Shown: positions 15,681-22,274, counted from the first letter of the stretch. The stretch is DNA of 22,274 nt from a bacterium (GCA_004559785.1 SFXD01000030.1:1-22274); one strand, 5' to 3'. Numbers and translations: made by a program. The notes: generated by a model from the sequence alone, not told the origin.

Positions 15681-15688
15681 TGTCCTGT

Positions 15689-16267
15689 ATGTTGGACATA
15701 GCCGTTATAGATGGGAATATCCTTGCCTGCATGGGTCTCGAGCAGATGCTGAGGGACATCATGCCCATGGCTGAGGTGTATGTGTTCCAGTCCTACGAGG
15801 AGTTGCTGTCGAGCCGCCCTGAGAGGTTTGCCCATTTCTTCGTCTCGTCTGCCATATACTTCGAGCATGCACAGTTCTTCATATCCCAGCCGAGGCGTTC
15901 GATAGTGCTGGTGCACGGCGACAACTATCCCCGCATAGCCGGCCTGCTGACCCTGAATGTATGCCAGACGGAGAGCGGCTTGGCGAAGAGCCTGCTCATG
16001 CTCCAGCGCATGGGGCATCCGCATGGCTCGCACCCTGCACGGCATGGGGACGGGAAGCCCGTCCTGCTGTCGCAACGAGAGATAGAGGTGGCGGTACTGC
16101 TGGCAAAGGGCCTTATCAACAAGGAGGTGGCCGAACGGCTGAACATAAGTCTCGCCACCGTCATATCCCACCGCAAGAACATTATGGCAAAGCTGAAGGC
16201 ACGCTCCCTGGCAGACATCATCATCTATGTGGTGATGAGCGGCCTGCTGTGCGTGGACGAACTGTAG
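15689..16267 (+). CDS. LuxR/NarL-type transcriptional regulator with degenerate receiver domain
   Basis: A 192-residue regulator. The start chosen (MLDIAVIDGN) begins exactly with the first strand of a receiver-like domain; an in-frame ATG at 15638 would add 17 residues overlapping the promoter. Residues 1-105 have a response-regulator-like layout (IAVIDGNILACMGLEQML), but the usual phospho-aspartate position falls in HFFVSSAIYF, which has no acid, so normal phosphorylation is unlikely. A linker with four histidines (HPHGSHPARHG, His110, 112, 115, 119) leads to a clear LuxR HTH at about 127-182 (LSQREIEVAVLLAKGLINKEVAERLNIS, TVISHRKNIMAKL). No sensor kinase is nearby. It is convergent with the TonB-dependent receptor gene, 9 nt apart. 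LuxR-type regulators of haemin uptake are known in Porphyromonas (CdhR); a similar role here is inference. Confidence 0.85.
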   Translation: MLDIAVIDGNILACMGLEQMLRDIMPMAEVYVFQSYEELLSSRPERFAHFFVSSAIYFEHAQFFISQPRRSIVLVHGDNYPRIAGLLTLNVCQTESGLAKSLLMLQRMGHPHGSHPARHGDGKPVLLSQREIEVAVLLAKGLINKEVAERLNISLATVISHRKNIMAKLKARSLADIIIYVVMSGLLCVDEL

Positions 16268-16276
16268 GGTAGGGCG

Positions 16277-18736
16277 TCACAGCCTCAGCCCGAGGTCGAG
16301 GCCTACCTGAAGTGGAGTGCCATGCTGCTCGTAGCCCCGGTTCATGCTCTCGAACCAGAACGAGTTGTAGCCCTTGTTTGTCAGATTCCTTCCCCATACC
16401 TGTACGTCCACCTTCCCCAACGAGACCTTTACCCTTGCCGACAGCAGGGCGTAGAAGGGCTGGCTGTACCTGTTGGGCTCGTCCCAGTATATCCTGCCGG
16501 CACCCGTACATCCCACACCCAGCGAGAGGGAATGTATGGGATGGTTCCTGAACGAGAACGTATACTCGGCATCGGCTCCCATAGTGTGCATGGGCATGTA
16601 TGGGACATGGTTGCCGGAGCAGTCTGCGTCCGTACCATTGCCGTCCTGCACGCTGTAGTCGAGGAACGTGGCGTGGGTGTAGCCGTACGTTCCTGTCAAT
16701 GCAAGGGCTTCGGTTGGCCTTGCGCGTAGGGTGGCCTCCAAGCCTGCCGAGCGGCTCTTGCCTGCATTCACGGTGATTCTGCCAAGTCCGGTCTCGCTCA
16801 TCCGCGACAGTTGAAGGTTGCGCACGTCGCTCAGGTACACCGTAGCGTCCAAGGCTAACTTGCCGTCGCTCAGGTCGAGGTGGGTGCCAACCTCGTAGTT
16901 CCATGCGTATTCCGGGTCATACTGGCATGTCTGACGTACGTCAAGGGGCCTTCCCTGTGCCATGCCCTCGAGCATGGATGTCAGTTCGGCCTTCTTGTCC
17001 TCGGGTATGGTTGGCTGCGCCTGCAATATGGGCACCGTGGCTTCCCTCACGTCCTGCATCATGTCCGTACGCATCTGGCTGCTCATCAACTCGCTCACGT
17101 TCTGCACGTTGTAGCCGCCGGAGCGGAATCCCCTGCTGACGGATGCGTACACCTTGCCTTTCCCAAACTCGTATTGCAATGCCAACTTGGGAAGCAGCTG
17201 CAGGTAGTCGGTGGCGAGCGAGCCTGAGAGCGAATGGTTGCTTACCTGGTACGTCTTCTCGGGAACCAGGACTATTTCCCTCTCCATCGACGGAGGCATT
17301 GTCAGTTTGCCCTTCAGGCTGTAGGTGTGGGTAAAGTCATACCATCCCGCATAGTCCATCCAGAGTCTCTCGTAGTCGAGCCTGAGCCCCAACGTGGCAG
17401 ACAGACCCCTTGTGCCGAACAGATCCTGGAAGGCGAATTGCGAGAAAAGGGAGGTGCCCAGGGTGGGGGTGTCGAAATGGTCGAGGAAGGCAAGCCTTTC
17501 CCCTGCTATGTTGTCGGCGAAGAGGAATTTCATGCTCATGGGCCCGCTTTGTACGGTAGGCATATACCTGTTGGCTGCCCCATTGATGATGCCGTTGAGC
17601 CATTCTACGCCGTCCTTCCTGAAGTTTACCGGCGCCTTTGTGTCCAGCCATTGGTAGAAGATATTCGCCCCCAGCAATGCAGAGGCGTTTCCACTGCGGA
17701 TGCCCTTCAGGGTGATTTCCTCTGATATTATGTTCGAGCGCTGCTTCTGTTCCAGCGAGTAGATGTCGTCCTTGATGAAGTCCTGGTCCATGAACATGCG
17801 GTCGTTCATGTTCTGGTAGGTGGTCACCGAGTGGAGCGACAGCCTGTCCGTCCTCACCGTCGTATGCAGCCCCGCCGTAAGCAGGCTGCGCCTGTATTTG
17901 CCTTCGAGGTTAGCGGAGATTAGCCCTATTAGGCTTTCGTGCTCTTCTTCGCCTTGGGTTGCGCCCGTGTAATAGTATGGGAATGCGCCGCCGTCGGTGT
18001 ACTCGTAGTGTACGGAAGCATCCATCGTGACGTGCTCGGTGGGCTTGTAGATGGCCCGTATCCTGCCGCCTCCTGATTCGTACCCGTCCACGCTCTTACC
18101 CGTGATGTCGTTGTCGAAGAACCCCGTGCTGCCATCGTAGAATCCTCCTGCCGAGAAAGCCAGCCTGTCCGATATGCGGTGATAATGCGTCAACGAGGCA
18201 TTGCGCCTGTTGTCCCCTGTGGAGTAGCCCAAGTGAAGGTCTGTCCCCTCGTAGTCGAAGGGCGAGCGGGTGTTCACCCGGATGAGCCCGCCCATGGTGT
18301 TCCTGCCGTACAGCGTACTCTGCGGACCTCTCAGGACCTCCATGCTCTGGATGTCGTAGAAGGTGAAGTCGTAGGCGGATTTGTCGTAGAACGGCATGTT
18401 GTCCACGTATAGTCCTACGGCAGGCGAACCTATCCTCGAACCGATTCCCCTGACGTACATCGCACTTGTCTGCCTCGACCCATAGTCGGGGATGAACAGG
18501 TTGGGTATCATCGCCCCTATGTCCTTCACGCTGCGGATGCCCTTGGACGCCATCTCTGCTTCATCCACTACCGACAGGCTAATGGGACGTTTGCCCAGTG
18601 ACGTAGTTTCCTTGGGAGATGCCGTGACGTATACCTCGCCTATCTCTCTGCTGACCAGTGTGTCCGTCTCCTCCGCCAGGCTCCAAGTGGAAGCTGATGA
18701 CAGGAGTAGGGTAGCGATTATTGCCTTTTCAACCAT
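16277..18736 (-). CDS. TonB-dependent outer-membrane receptor
   Basis: An 819-residue TonB-dependent receptor, importing a scarce ligand such as an iron complex, haem or vitamin across the outer membrane using TonB energy. It has a signal peptide (1-21, ending SLA), a TonB-box-like DTLVS, then the plug domain (about 36-155) with EVYVTASPKE, IPNLFIPDYGSRQTSAMYVRGIGSR, VGLYVDNMPFYD, MEVLRGPQSTLYGRNTMGGLIRVNTRSP. A long beta-barrel region follows, ending GRNLTNKGYNSFWFESMNRGYEQHGTPLQVGLDLGLRL with the terminal aromatic/hydrophobic strand. There is no SusC-type N-terminal carboxypeptidase-like domain and no SusD neighbour, so glycan import is less likely. The ligand cannot be read. Start chosen at 18736 because it gives a clean signal peptide and lies downstream of the promoter; the longer frame from 18826 would begin upstream of the -33 box. 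Confidence 0.93.
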   Translation of the reverse strand: MVEKAIIATLLLSSASTWSLAEETDTLVSREIGEVYVTASPKETTSLGKRPISLSVVDEAEMASKGIRSVKDIGAMIPNLFIPDYGSRQTSAMYVRGIGSRIGSPAVGLYVDNMPFYDKSAYDFTFYDIQSMEVLRGPQSTLYGRNTMGGLIRVNTRSPFDYEGTDLHLGYSTGDNRRNASLTHYHRISDRLAFSAGGFYDGSTGFFDNDITGKSVDGYESGGGRIRAIYKPTEHVTMDASVHYEYTDGGAFPYYYTGATQGEEEHESLIGLISANLEGKYRRSLLTAGLHTTVRTDRLSLHSVTTYQNMNDRMFMDQDFIKDDIYSLEQKQRSNIISEEITLKGIRSGNASALLGANIFYQWLDTKAPVNFRKDGVEWLNGIINGAANRYMPTVQSGPMSMKFLFADNIAGERLAFLDHFDTPTLGTSLFSQFAFQDLFGTRGLSATLGLRLDYERLWMDYAGWYDFTHTYSLKGKLTMPPSMEREIVLVPEKTYQVSNHSLSGSLATDYLQLLPKLALQYEFGKGKVYASVSRGFRSGGYNVQNVSELMSSQMRTDMMQDVREATVPILQAQPTIPEDKKAELTSMLEGMAQGRPLDVRQTCQYDPEYAWNYEVGTHLDLSDGKLALDATVYLSDVRNLQLSRMSETGLGRITVNAGKSRSAGLEATLRARPTEALALTGTYGYTHATFLDYSVQDGNGTDADCSGNHVPYMPMHTMGADAEYTFSFRNHPIHSLSLGVGCTGAGRIYWDEPNRYSQPFYALLSARVKVSLGKVDVQVWGRNLTNKGYNSFWFESMNRGYEQHGTPLQVGLDLGLRL

Positions 18737-18787
18737 AAGATGTATTCCTTGAATTTGTATTAAAGTCGTTCTTTTTTCATTTTCGCT

Positions 18788-18820
18788 GCAAAGTAACGGC
18801 TTTTTCTCCATACCTGCAAT
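18788..18820 (-). promoter_or_regulatory. Promoter of the TonB-dependent receptor
   Basis: On the minus strand TTACTTTGC (18788-18796) differs from the -7 consensus at one base, and ATTG (18817-18820) sits at the -33 position with 20 nt spacing (three of four bases). The leader to the ATG at 18736 would be about 45 nt. The tandem repeat array starts 21 nt beyond the -33 element. Confidence 0.6.
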
Positions 18821-18841
18821 CCTCATTTGTAGGGATTTTCA

Positions 18842-19040
18842 AGAAGATATACTTCGTCCCCGTTAGAAGATATACTCCGTCCCCGTTAGAAGATATACTT
18901 CGTCCCCGTTAGAAGATATACTTCGTCCCCGTTAGAAGATATACTCCGTCTCGTTAGAAGATATACTTCGTCCCCTTTAGAAGATATACTTCGTCCCCGT
19001 TAGAAGATATACTCCGTCTCGTTAGAAGATATACTTCGTC
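18842..19040. repeat. Nine-copy 22-23 bp tandem array beside the TonB-receptor promoter
   Basis: Head-to-tail units start at 18842, 18865, 18888, 18911, 18934, 18956, 18979, 19002 and 19024; the last is partial. Each has the core AGAAGATATACTTCG or its AGAAGATATACTCCG variant, then a TCCCCGTT tail. Copies 5 and 8 are 22 bp with a TCTCGTT tail, the others 23 bp. GAAG and CTTC flank ATATA in the T variant, a short inverted repeat in each such unit. There are no unique spacers between copies. Confidence 0.95.
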
Positions 19041-19064
19041 TGTAAATGTTAATGAGTCTTCTCG

Positions 19065-19119
19065 CAAGAAGAGCCTCCTGCTTGCAGGTTTGTTTCCCCA
19101 AGCAGGTAGGCTCTCTTGT
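19065..19119. repeat. Long imperfect inverted repeat (about 20-bp stem)
   Basis: The left arm (19065-19084) contains CAAGAAGAGCCTCCTGCTTG. The right arm (19099-19119) is its reverse complement except for single-base bulges. The loop is 14 nt. A second, competing hairpin TCTTCT-CGCA-AGAAGA (19057-19072) shares part of the left arm. Confidence 0.75.
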
Positions 19120-19187
19120 CTCTCGTCATGATGCGGATGCTCTGCCCACGCCTTTCTCTAAACTTTCGGGCAGAAAGTGGATAAATG

Positions 19188-19222
19188 TAGTCCGTGGTTC
19201 GCTAAAAACTAACCACGGACTA
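19188..19222. repeat. Perfect 12-bp inverted repeat
   Basis: TAGTCCGTGGTT (19188-19199) and AACCACGGACTA (19211-19222) flank an 11-nt A-rich loop. No T-run follows on either strand closely enough to make it a classical terminator, so it may be a dispersed intergenic repeat or a structured RNA element. Confidence 0.8.
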
Positions 19223-19270
19223 AAATATTCTTGCTTTCTTCTCTACTTTGGACTCCTTTCTTGATTCGAA

Positions 19271-19293
19271 AAATCGCCTTAATATATTAAGGC
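19271..19293 (-). terminator. Intrinsic terminator downstream of deoC
   Basis: The perfect palindrome GCCTTAATATATTAAGGC (19276-19293) is followed on the minus strand by GATTTTT, the form of a rho-independent terminator for the uvrC-dtd-mazG-deoC run. It sits about 100 nt past the deoC stop. A second stem CCGTCCTT/AAGGGCGG (19343-19362) lies nearer deoC without a T-run. Confidence 0.55.
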
Positions 19294-19389
19294 ATAGCTC
19301 GTTAGTAGTGTTTTAACCCCTCAAAAACTCCCGTATTTTCGTCCGTCCTTGCCGAAGGGCGGAAATTTCGGATTTTTCAGAGCCCTTTT

Positions 19390-20280
19390 TCAGAAGAATT
19401 TCACCTCTTCGCCTACCACTTCGCTCAGCAGCAGGTTTGCCAGCCTGCTTGTGCCCAGGCGGAGGTATTGGTTGGTCAGCCACTTTTCTCCAAGGACTTC
19501 CTTCACGATGGTATAGTACACGAGAGCGTCGTGCACCGTGTTGAGTCCACCTGCAGGCTTGAATCCTATCTGTACTCCGGTCTTCTCGTAATATTCCTTT
19601 ATGGCTTGGCACATGACGTATGCGGCCTCTGGGGTTGCAGCGGGTTTCTCCTTCCCTGTGCTCGTCTTTATGTAGTCGGCTCCGGCGTACATCGCCAGGA
19701 TGCTTGCCTTCTTGATGTTCTCTGCGCTGCCGAGAAGTCCTGTCTCGAGGATGACTTTCATCTTCTTGTCGCCGCATATCGCCTTCAGTTCTCCGATCTC
19801 GTCGCATACCGTCTCGTAGTCTTCGCTCAGGAATTTGCCAACGCTCATAACGATGTCTATTTCCGTTGCCCCATCCTTTATGGCGAGTGCGGTCTCCACG
19901 GTCTTTACTTCTAAGCAAGCCTGTGACGAAGGAAACGAACCGCTTACGCATACCACCTCTACGCCCTCTACCTCAAGGCTCTTGCTTACGATGTCTGCAT
20001 AGCATGGGTAGACGCAGATGGTTGCTACGTGTGGAAGGTCTGGGTAGGCATCCTCGAAGGCATTCACCCTCTCTGTGAATGCAAGTACGCTCTCCTCGCT
20101 GTCCGTTGTCTTTAGTGTGGTGAGTTCCACGCTCCCCATCAGGAATCTCTTCACTTCCGGCGTGTTGTTCTCCTCTACCTTGTTGCTGATTATCTCGGCT
20201 ACCTTGGCGGCCACCTCTTCGTCGCTAATCTTGGTGTTGTATTGGTTCAGCACCTCGATGTATTTGTCTTGTTCGTTCAT
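19390..20280 (-). CDS. deoC: Deoxyribose-phosphate aldolase
   Basis: A 296-residue class I aldolase. It cleaves 2-deoxyribose 5-phosphate to glyceraldehyde 3-phosphate and acetaldehyde in deoxynucleoside catabolism, in the cytoplasm. The Schiff-base lysine is Lys205 in ADYIKTSTGK, the second active-site lysine is Lys241 in GFKPAGG, and GATEIDIVM supplies the conserved Asp142. Other family motifs are VCVSGSFPSSQ and KVILETGLL. It is longer than the 250-residue E. coli type because of an N-terminal extension of about 45 residues, as in other Bacteroidetes DeoC. The start at MNEQDKYIEV is chosen because the upstream codons of the longer frame read through the intergenic gap and mazG end without family similarity. 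Confidence 0.95.
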   Translation of the reverse strand: MNEQDKYIEVLNQYNTKISDEEVAAKVAEIISNKVEENNTPEVKRFLMGSVELTTLKTTDSEESVLAFTERVNAFEDAYPDLPHVATICVYPCYADIVSKSLEVEGVEVVCVSGSFPSSQACLEVKTVETALAIKDGATEIDIVMSVGKFLSEDYETVCDEIGELKAICGDKKMKVILETGLLGSAENIKKASILAMYAGADYIKTSTGKEKPAATPEAAYVMCQAIKEYYEKTGVQIGFKPAGGLNTVHDALVYYTIVKEVLGEKWLTNQYLRLGTSRLANLLLSEVVGEEVKFF

Positions 20281-20363
20281 GTTGTATATATAAATAATGT
20301 TTATGCAATGTCTCTCAGGCGCATATCCGTTTGGCTGCCTTCCCTCTTGCGCATGCCGGTTGG

Positions 20364-20714
20364 CTACCTCCCTTGGCAAATCTCCTTGTCTCCAGTCAAC
20401 TTGGGGTTTTGCCTGTGCCTGTCGCTGTCCCTTGAGGTCTTCTTCTCAAAGCTTTTCCGCAATGCCTCCGTAAGGTCTACGCCTGTCTGGTTCGCCATGC
20501 AAAGCAATACCCACAGCACGTCTGCCATCTCCTCTGCAAGGTCGTGCCGTTCGCCTTCCTTGAACGACTGCTCCCCATACTTGCGTGCCATTATCCGTGC
20601 CAGTTCGCCTACCTCCTCGGTAAGTATCGCCATGTTGGTCAGTTCGTTGAAATACCTCACTCCATACTGCCTTATCCATGCGTCTACGGCATCTTGCGCT
20701 TCCTTGATGGTCAT
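20364..20714 (-). CDS. MazG-like nucleotide pyrophosphohydrolase
   Basis: A 116-residue single-domain MazG-like protein, an all-alpha NTP pyrophosphohydrolase that removes unwanted (d)NTPs using Mg2+. The metal motif is EExxE (Glu33, Glu34, Glu37 in LTEEVGELAR), paired with the later ExxD (Glu61 to Asp65 in AEEMADVLW). The C-terminus KKTSRDSDRHRQNPKL is typical of the small Bacteroidetes members. Too short to be the two-domain E. coli MazG. It starts 6 nt after the dtd stop and lies 83 nt before deoC. Confidence 0.9.
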   Translation of the reverse strand: MTIKEAQDAVDAWIRQYGVRYFNELTNMAILTEEVGELARIMARKYGEQSFKEGERHDLAEEMADVLWVLLCMANQTGVDLTEALRKSFEKKTSRDSDRHRQNPKLTGDKEICQGR

Positions 20715-20720
20715 ATTGTC

Positions 20721-21173
20721 TTACTCTTTGTTCTTGGTGTCCATGCATATCGTAACCGGACCGTCGTTGACGAGTTCTACCTTCATGTCTGCTCCGAACT
20801 CTCCCGTTCCCACACTCTTGCCAAGACTCTTGCTCAGGCTGTTGCAGAATGATTCGTACAGGGGAATGGAAATGTCGTGCTTGGCAGCCCTCAGCCACGA
20901 AGGACGGTTTCCCTTCTTGTAGCTGGCAAATAACGTGAATTGGCTTATTACGAGTATCTCTCCATCTACGTCTTTTATAGATAGGTTCATCACGCCGTTC
21001 TCGTCATCGAATATCCTAAGTCCTGCTACCTTGTGTGCCAGCCAGTCGACATCTGCTTGGGTATCAGATTCCTCTACGCCTACCAAGATAAGTAACCCCT
21101 TGCCAATCTGAGACTTGACGTTGCTGCCTATGCTGACACTTGCCCTGCTGACACGTTGTATTACTATGCGCAT
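20721..21173 (-). CDS. dtd: D-aminoacyl-tRNA deacylase
   Basis: A 150-residue DTD. It hydrolyses D-amino acids (and glycine mischarged on tRNA-Ala) from tRNAs as a chirality checkpoint, working as a dimer in the cytoplasm. The family motifs are complete: N-terminal MRIVIQRVSRASVSI, the SQFTLFAS motif with the nucleophilic threonine region, RPSW, and the C-terminal NDGPVT, the Gly-cisPro motif that gates the active site. Length matches the family. It lies between uvrC and mazG in an order conserved in Bacteroidales. A separate -7 box lies upstream. Confidence 0.96.
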   Translation of the reverse strand: MRIVIQRVSRASVSIGSNVKSQIGKGLLILVGVEESDTQADVDWLAHKVAGLRIFDDENGVMNLSIKDVDGEILVISQFTLFASYKKGNRPSWLRAAKHDISIPLYESFCNSLSKSLGKSVGTGEFGADMKVELVNDGPVTICMDTKNKE

Positions 21174-21218
21174 TGTTTGTATACTTTCCGTTTGTTGGTC
21201 TTTGTATGCTATTTGTCT

Positions 21219-21227
21219 GCAAAGTTA
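21219..21227 (-). promoter_or_regulatory. Bacteroidetes -7 box upstream of dtd
   Basis: On the minus strand TAACTTTGC is a perfect -7 box 45 nt before the dtd ATG, in the 124-nt uvrC-dtd gap. No TTTG is found at 19-21 nt upstream. It suggests dtd-mazG-deoC can be transcribed apart from uvrC. Confidence 0.5.
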
Positions 21228-21297
21228 CTCTTTTTTTTGTTATTGTCGTACTGAAAGCAGGAAAAATTTGTCCCGTGCAATTCCCAAACCCATGTGG

Positions 21298-22274
21298 TTA
21301 TTGTATTGTCTTGTGGAAGTGGTTGTATATGGCTTCTGCCTTGCTCTTTCCAATTATGGACTCTATTTCCTCCCTGTCTGCCTCCCTGATGCGTTTTATG
21401 CTGTGCAGCTTGCGTAGCAGTGCTTCCTTTGTCTTTGGACCAATTCCCGGTACGTCGTCAAGCTCGCTTGCTACCTGAGCCTTGCTTCTCTTGTCGCGGT
21501 GGAATTTGATGGCAAATCTATGTACCTCGTCTTGAATCTGTGTCAGTAGGTGGAACAAGGCGCCGTTGGGTTTCATTCCTATTGTTTTGGCTGGAAATCC
21601 AAACAGGAGTTCGCTGGTACGATGCCTGTCGTCTTTTGCAAGTCCTGCTATGGGGATGCTTAGCCCCAACTCGTCCTCTACCACCTCCCTTACGACCTCC
21701 ATCTGTCCTTTGCCTCCATCCGTAATGATTAGGTCGGGTAGGGCTGCCCCTTCCTCCCGAAGCCTATGGTATCTTCTCCTCACCACTTCTTTCATGCTTG
21801 CATAGTCGTCAGGGCCCGTAACGGACTTGATGTTGTACGTCCTGTATTCCTTTTTGCTTGGCTTGCATTCCCTAAATACCACACATGCAGCAACGGCATT
21901 GGTGCCGCTGATATTGGAATTGTCGAAGCACTCTATGTGCATTGGCATCCTGTCCATTCCAAGGCTGGCTTGCAACTCCTTCATGAGTCTCGTAGTCTTC
22001 TGTTCGGGGTTCAGCTTGTCGCTTTGGCTTATCCTGTCCTTCTTGTACTGCATTACGTTTTGCCGGCTCAGTTCCAGAAGTTTCTTCTTGTCTCCCTTTT
22101 GGGGTACGGTCACTTGAACGTTTGCTATAGATAGTTCCACGGGGAACGGTACGATAACTTCTTTACTTTCACTGCCGTACCTCTGTCTCATTTCAACTAT
22201 TCCTGCAACCAAAAGATCCTCGTCGCTTTCCTCAAGCCTCTTGCCGTATTCGAATGTGAATGCCTGTGTGATAC
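21298..22274 (-). CDS. uvrC: Excinuclease ABC subunit C (C-terminal part; N-terminus outside window)
   Basis: The open frame runs off the right edge, giving the last 324 or so residues of UvrC, the subunit that makes both incisions in nucleotide excision repair. Visible are the FEYGKRLEESDEDLL segment just inside the edge, the C-terminal endonuclease (RNase H-like) core with IECFDNSNISGTNAVAACVVF, PDDYASMKEVVRRRY, PDLIITDGGKGQ and LLTQIQDEVHRFAI, then the tandem helix-hairpin-helix DNA-binding end (LDDVPGIGPKTKEALLRKLHSIKRIREA). The catalytic DNSN aspartate and the later DGGKGQ and DEVHRFA acids and histidine are present. The start and the GIY-YIG domain lie beyond the window. Confidence 0.96.
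   Translation of the reverse strand, partial: ITQAFTFEYGKRLEESDEDLLVAGIVEMRQRYGSESKEVIVPFPVELSIANVQVTVPQKGDKKKLLELSRQNVMQYKKDRISQSDKLNPEQKTTRLMKELQASLGMDRMPMHIECFDNSNISGTNAVAACVVFRECKPSKKEYRTYNIKSVTGPDDYASMKEVVRRRYHRLREEGAALPDLIITDGGKGQMEVVREVVEDELGLSIPIAGLAKDDRHRTSELLFGFPAKTIGMKPNGALFHLLTQIQDEVHRFAIKFHRDKRSKAQVASELDDVPGIGPKTKEALLRKLHSIKRIREADREEIESIIGKSKAEAIYNHFHKTIQ

Larger units (their letters stand above)
15474..15688. other. Divergent intergenic region between the Rid-family and LuxR genes
   Basis: A 215-nt region with promoters at both ends and two inverted repeats between: CCCTGCC (15529-15535) with GGCAGGG (15552-15558), preceded by a run of eight T, and a GC-rich imperfect hairpin at about 15577-15595. 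No coding sequence is supported. Confidence 0.6.
18737..19389. other. Gene-free region upstream of the TonB receptor with array, inverted repeats and terminator
   Basis: This 653-nt gap lies between the receptor start and the deoC stop. In order: receptor leader and promoter (18737-18820), the nine-copy tandem array (18842-19040), a long imperfect inverted repeat (19065-19119), a perfect 12-bp inverted repeat (19188-19222), and terminator-like hairpins past deoC (19276-19293, 19343-19362). A 72-codon plus-strand frame at 19046-19264 crosses both inverted repeats and is not believed. Confidence 0.8.

Noticed and set aside
18737..18826. Longer TonB-receptor start at 18826
   Set aside because: It begins upstream of the predicted promoter and would bury the signal peptide 30 residues inside.
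18842..19040. Possible CRISPR array
   Set aside because: Units are directly adjacent with no unique spacers, and no cas genes are in the window.
19046..19264. 72-codon plus-strand open frame
   Set aside because: It runs through two inverted repeats, has no recognisable family, and its composition looks like chance.

Overview
The window looks like a chromosomal segment of a Bacteroidales bacterium, most likely Prevotella or a close relative, with a fairly GC-rich genome. The gene content is typical of that order: dapB-lepB-wbqC, DUF2851, DUF4837, the uvrC-dtd-mazG-deoC order, and a fused CcsB-CcsA protein. Clear start-site ribosome-binding sequences are largely absent. Several genes are instead preceded by the Bacteroidetes -7 box (TAnnTTTG), sometimes with a -33 TTTG about 20 nt upstream. 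No tRNA, rRNA, insertion sequence, phage gene or CRISPR array was seen.

Layout. (1) Positions 173-6079, minus strand: a tight operon-like run read as dapB > lepB > wbqC-like > large RluA-type pseudouridine synthase > YcdX-type PHP phosphoesterase > short-chain dehydrogenase, with three stop/start overlaps. (2) 6173-8967, plus strand: DUF2851 > acyl-CoA thioesterase > dprA, diverging from dapB across a 93-nt gap with two back-to-back -7 boxes. (3) 9010-11973, minus: a 987-residue protein joining a DUF2207 membrane protein to what is normally a separate DUF4837 lipoprotein. A near-consensus promoter precedes it. (4) 11974-12505: gene-free, with two short tandem arrays, one G-run rich and one made of CCTCGGGAGG palindromes. 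(5) 12506-15473, minus: a Rid-family protein overlapping ccsBA (cytochrome c haem delivery and ligation). (6) 15689-16267, plus: a LuxR-type regulator with a degenerate receiver domain, convergent with (7) 16277-18736, minus: a TonB-dependent outer-membrane receptor. (8) 18737-19389: gene-free, holding the receptor promoter, a nine-copy 22-23 bp repeat array next to the -33 box, two strong inverted repeats and a terminator. (9) 19390-22274, minus: uvrC (cut by the window edge) > dtd > mazG-like > deoC.

How it fits together. Most of the window is housekeeping: lysine and cell-wall precursor synthesis, protein secretion, RNA modification, DNA uptake or recombination, nucleotide and tRNA quality control. 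The more unusual part is 9-19 kb, where envelope and cytochrome functions (DUF2207-DUF4837 fusion, CcsBA, TonB receptor, orphan LuxR regulator) alternate with three separate tandem arrays of about 20-23 bp period. The best candidates for something undescribed are the in-frame DUF2207-DUF4837 fusion, whose lipoprotein signal is buried mid-protein, and the repeat array abutting the TonB-receptor promoter. The array could act as a multi-copy operator, possibly for the neighbouring LuxR regulator (inference). Base composition also changes: the 9-18 kb part is visibly GC-richer than the uvrC-deoC end.
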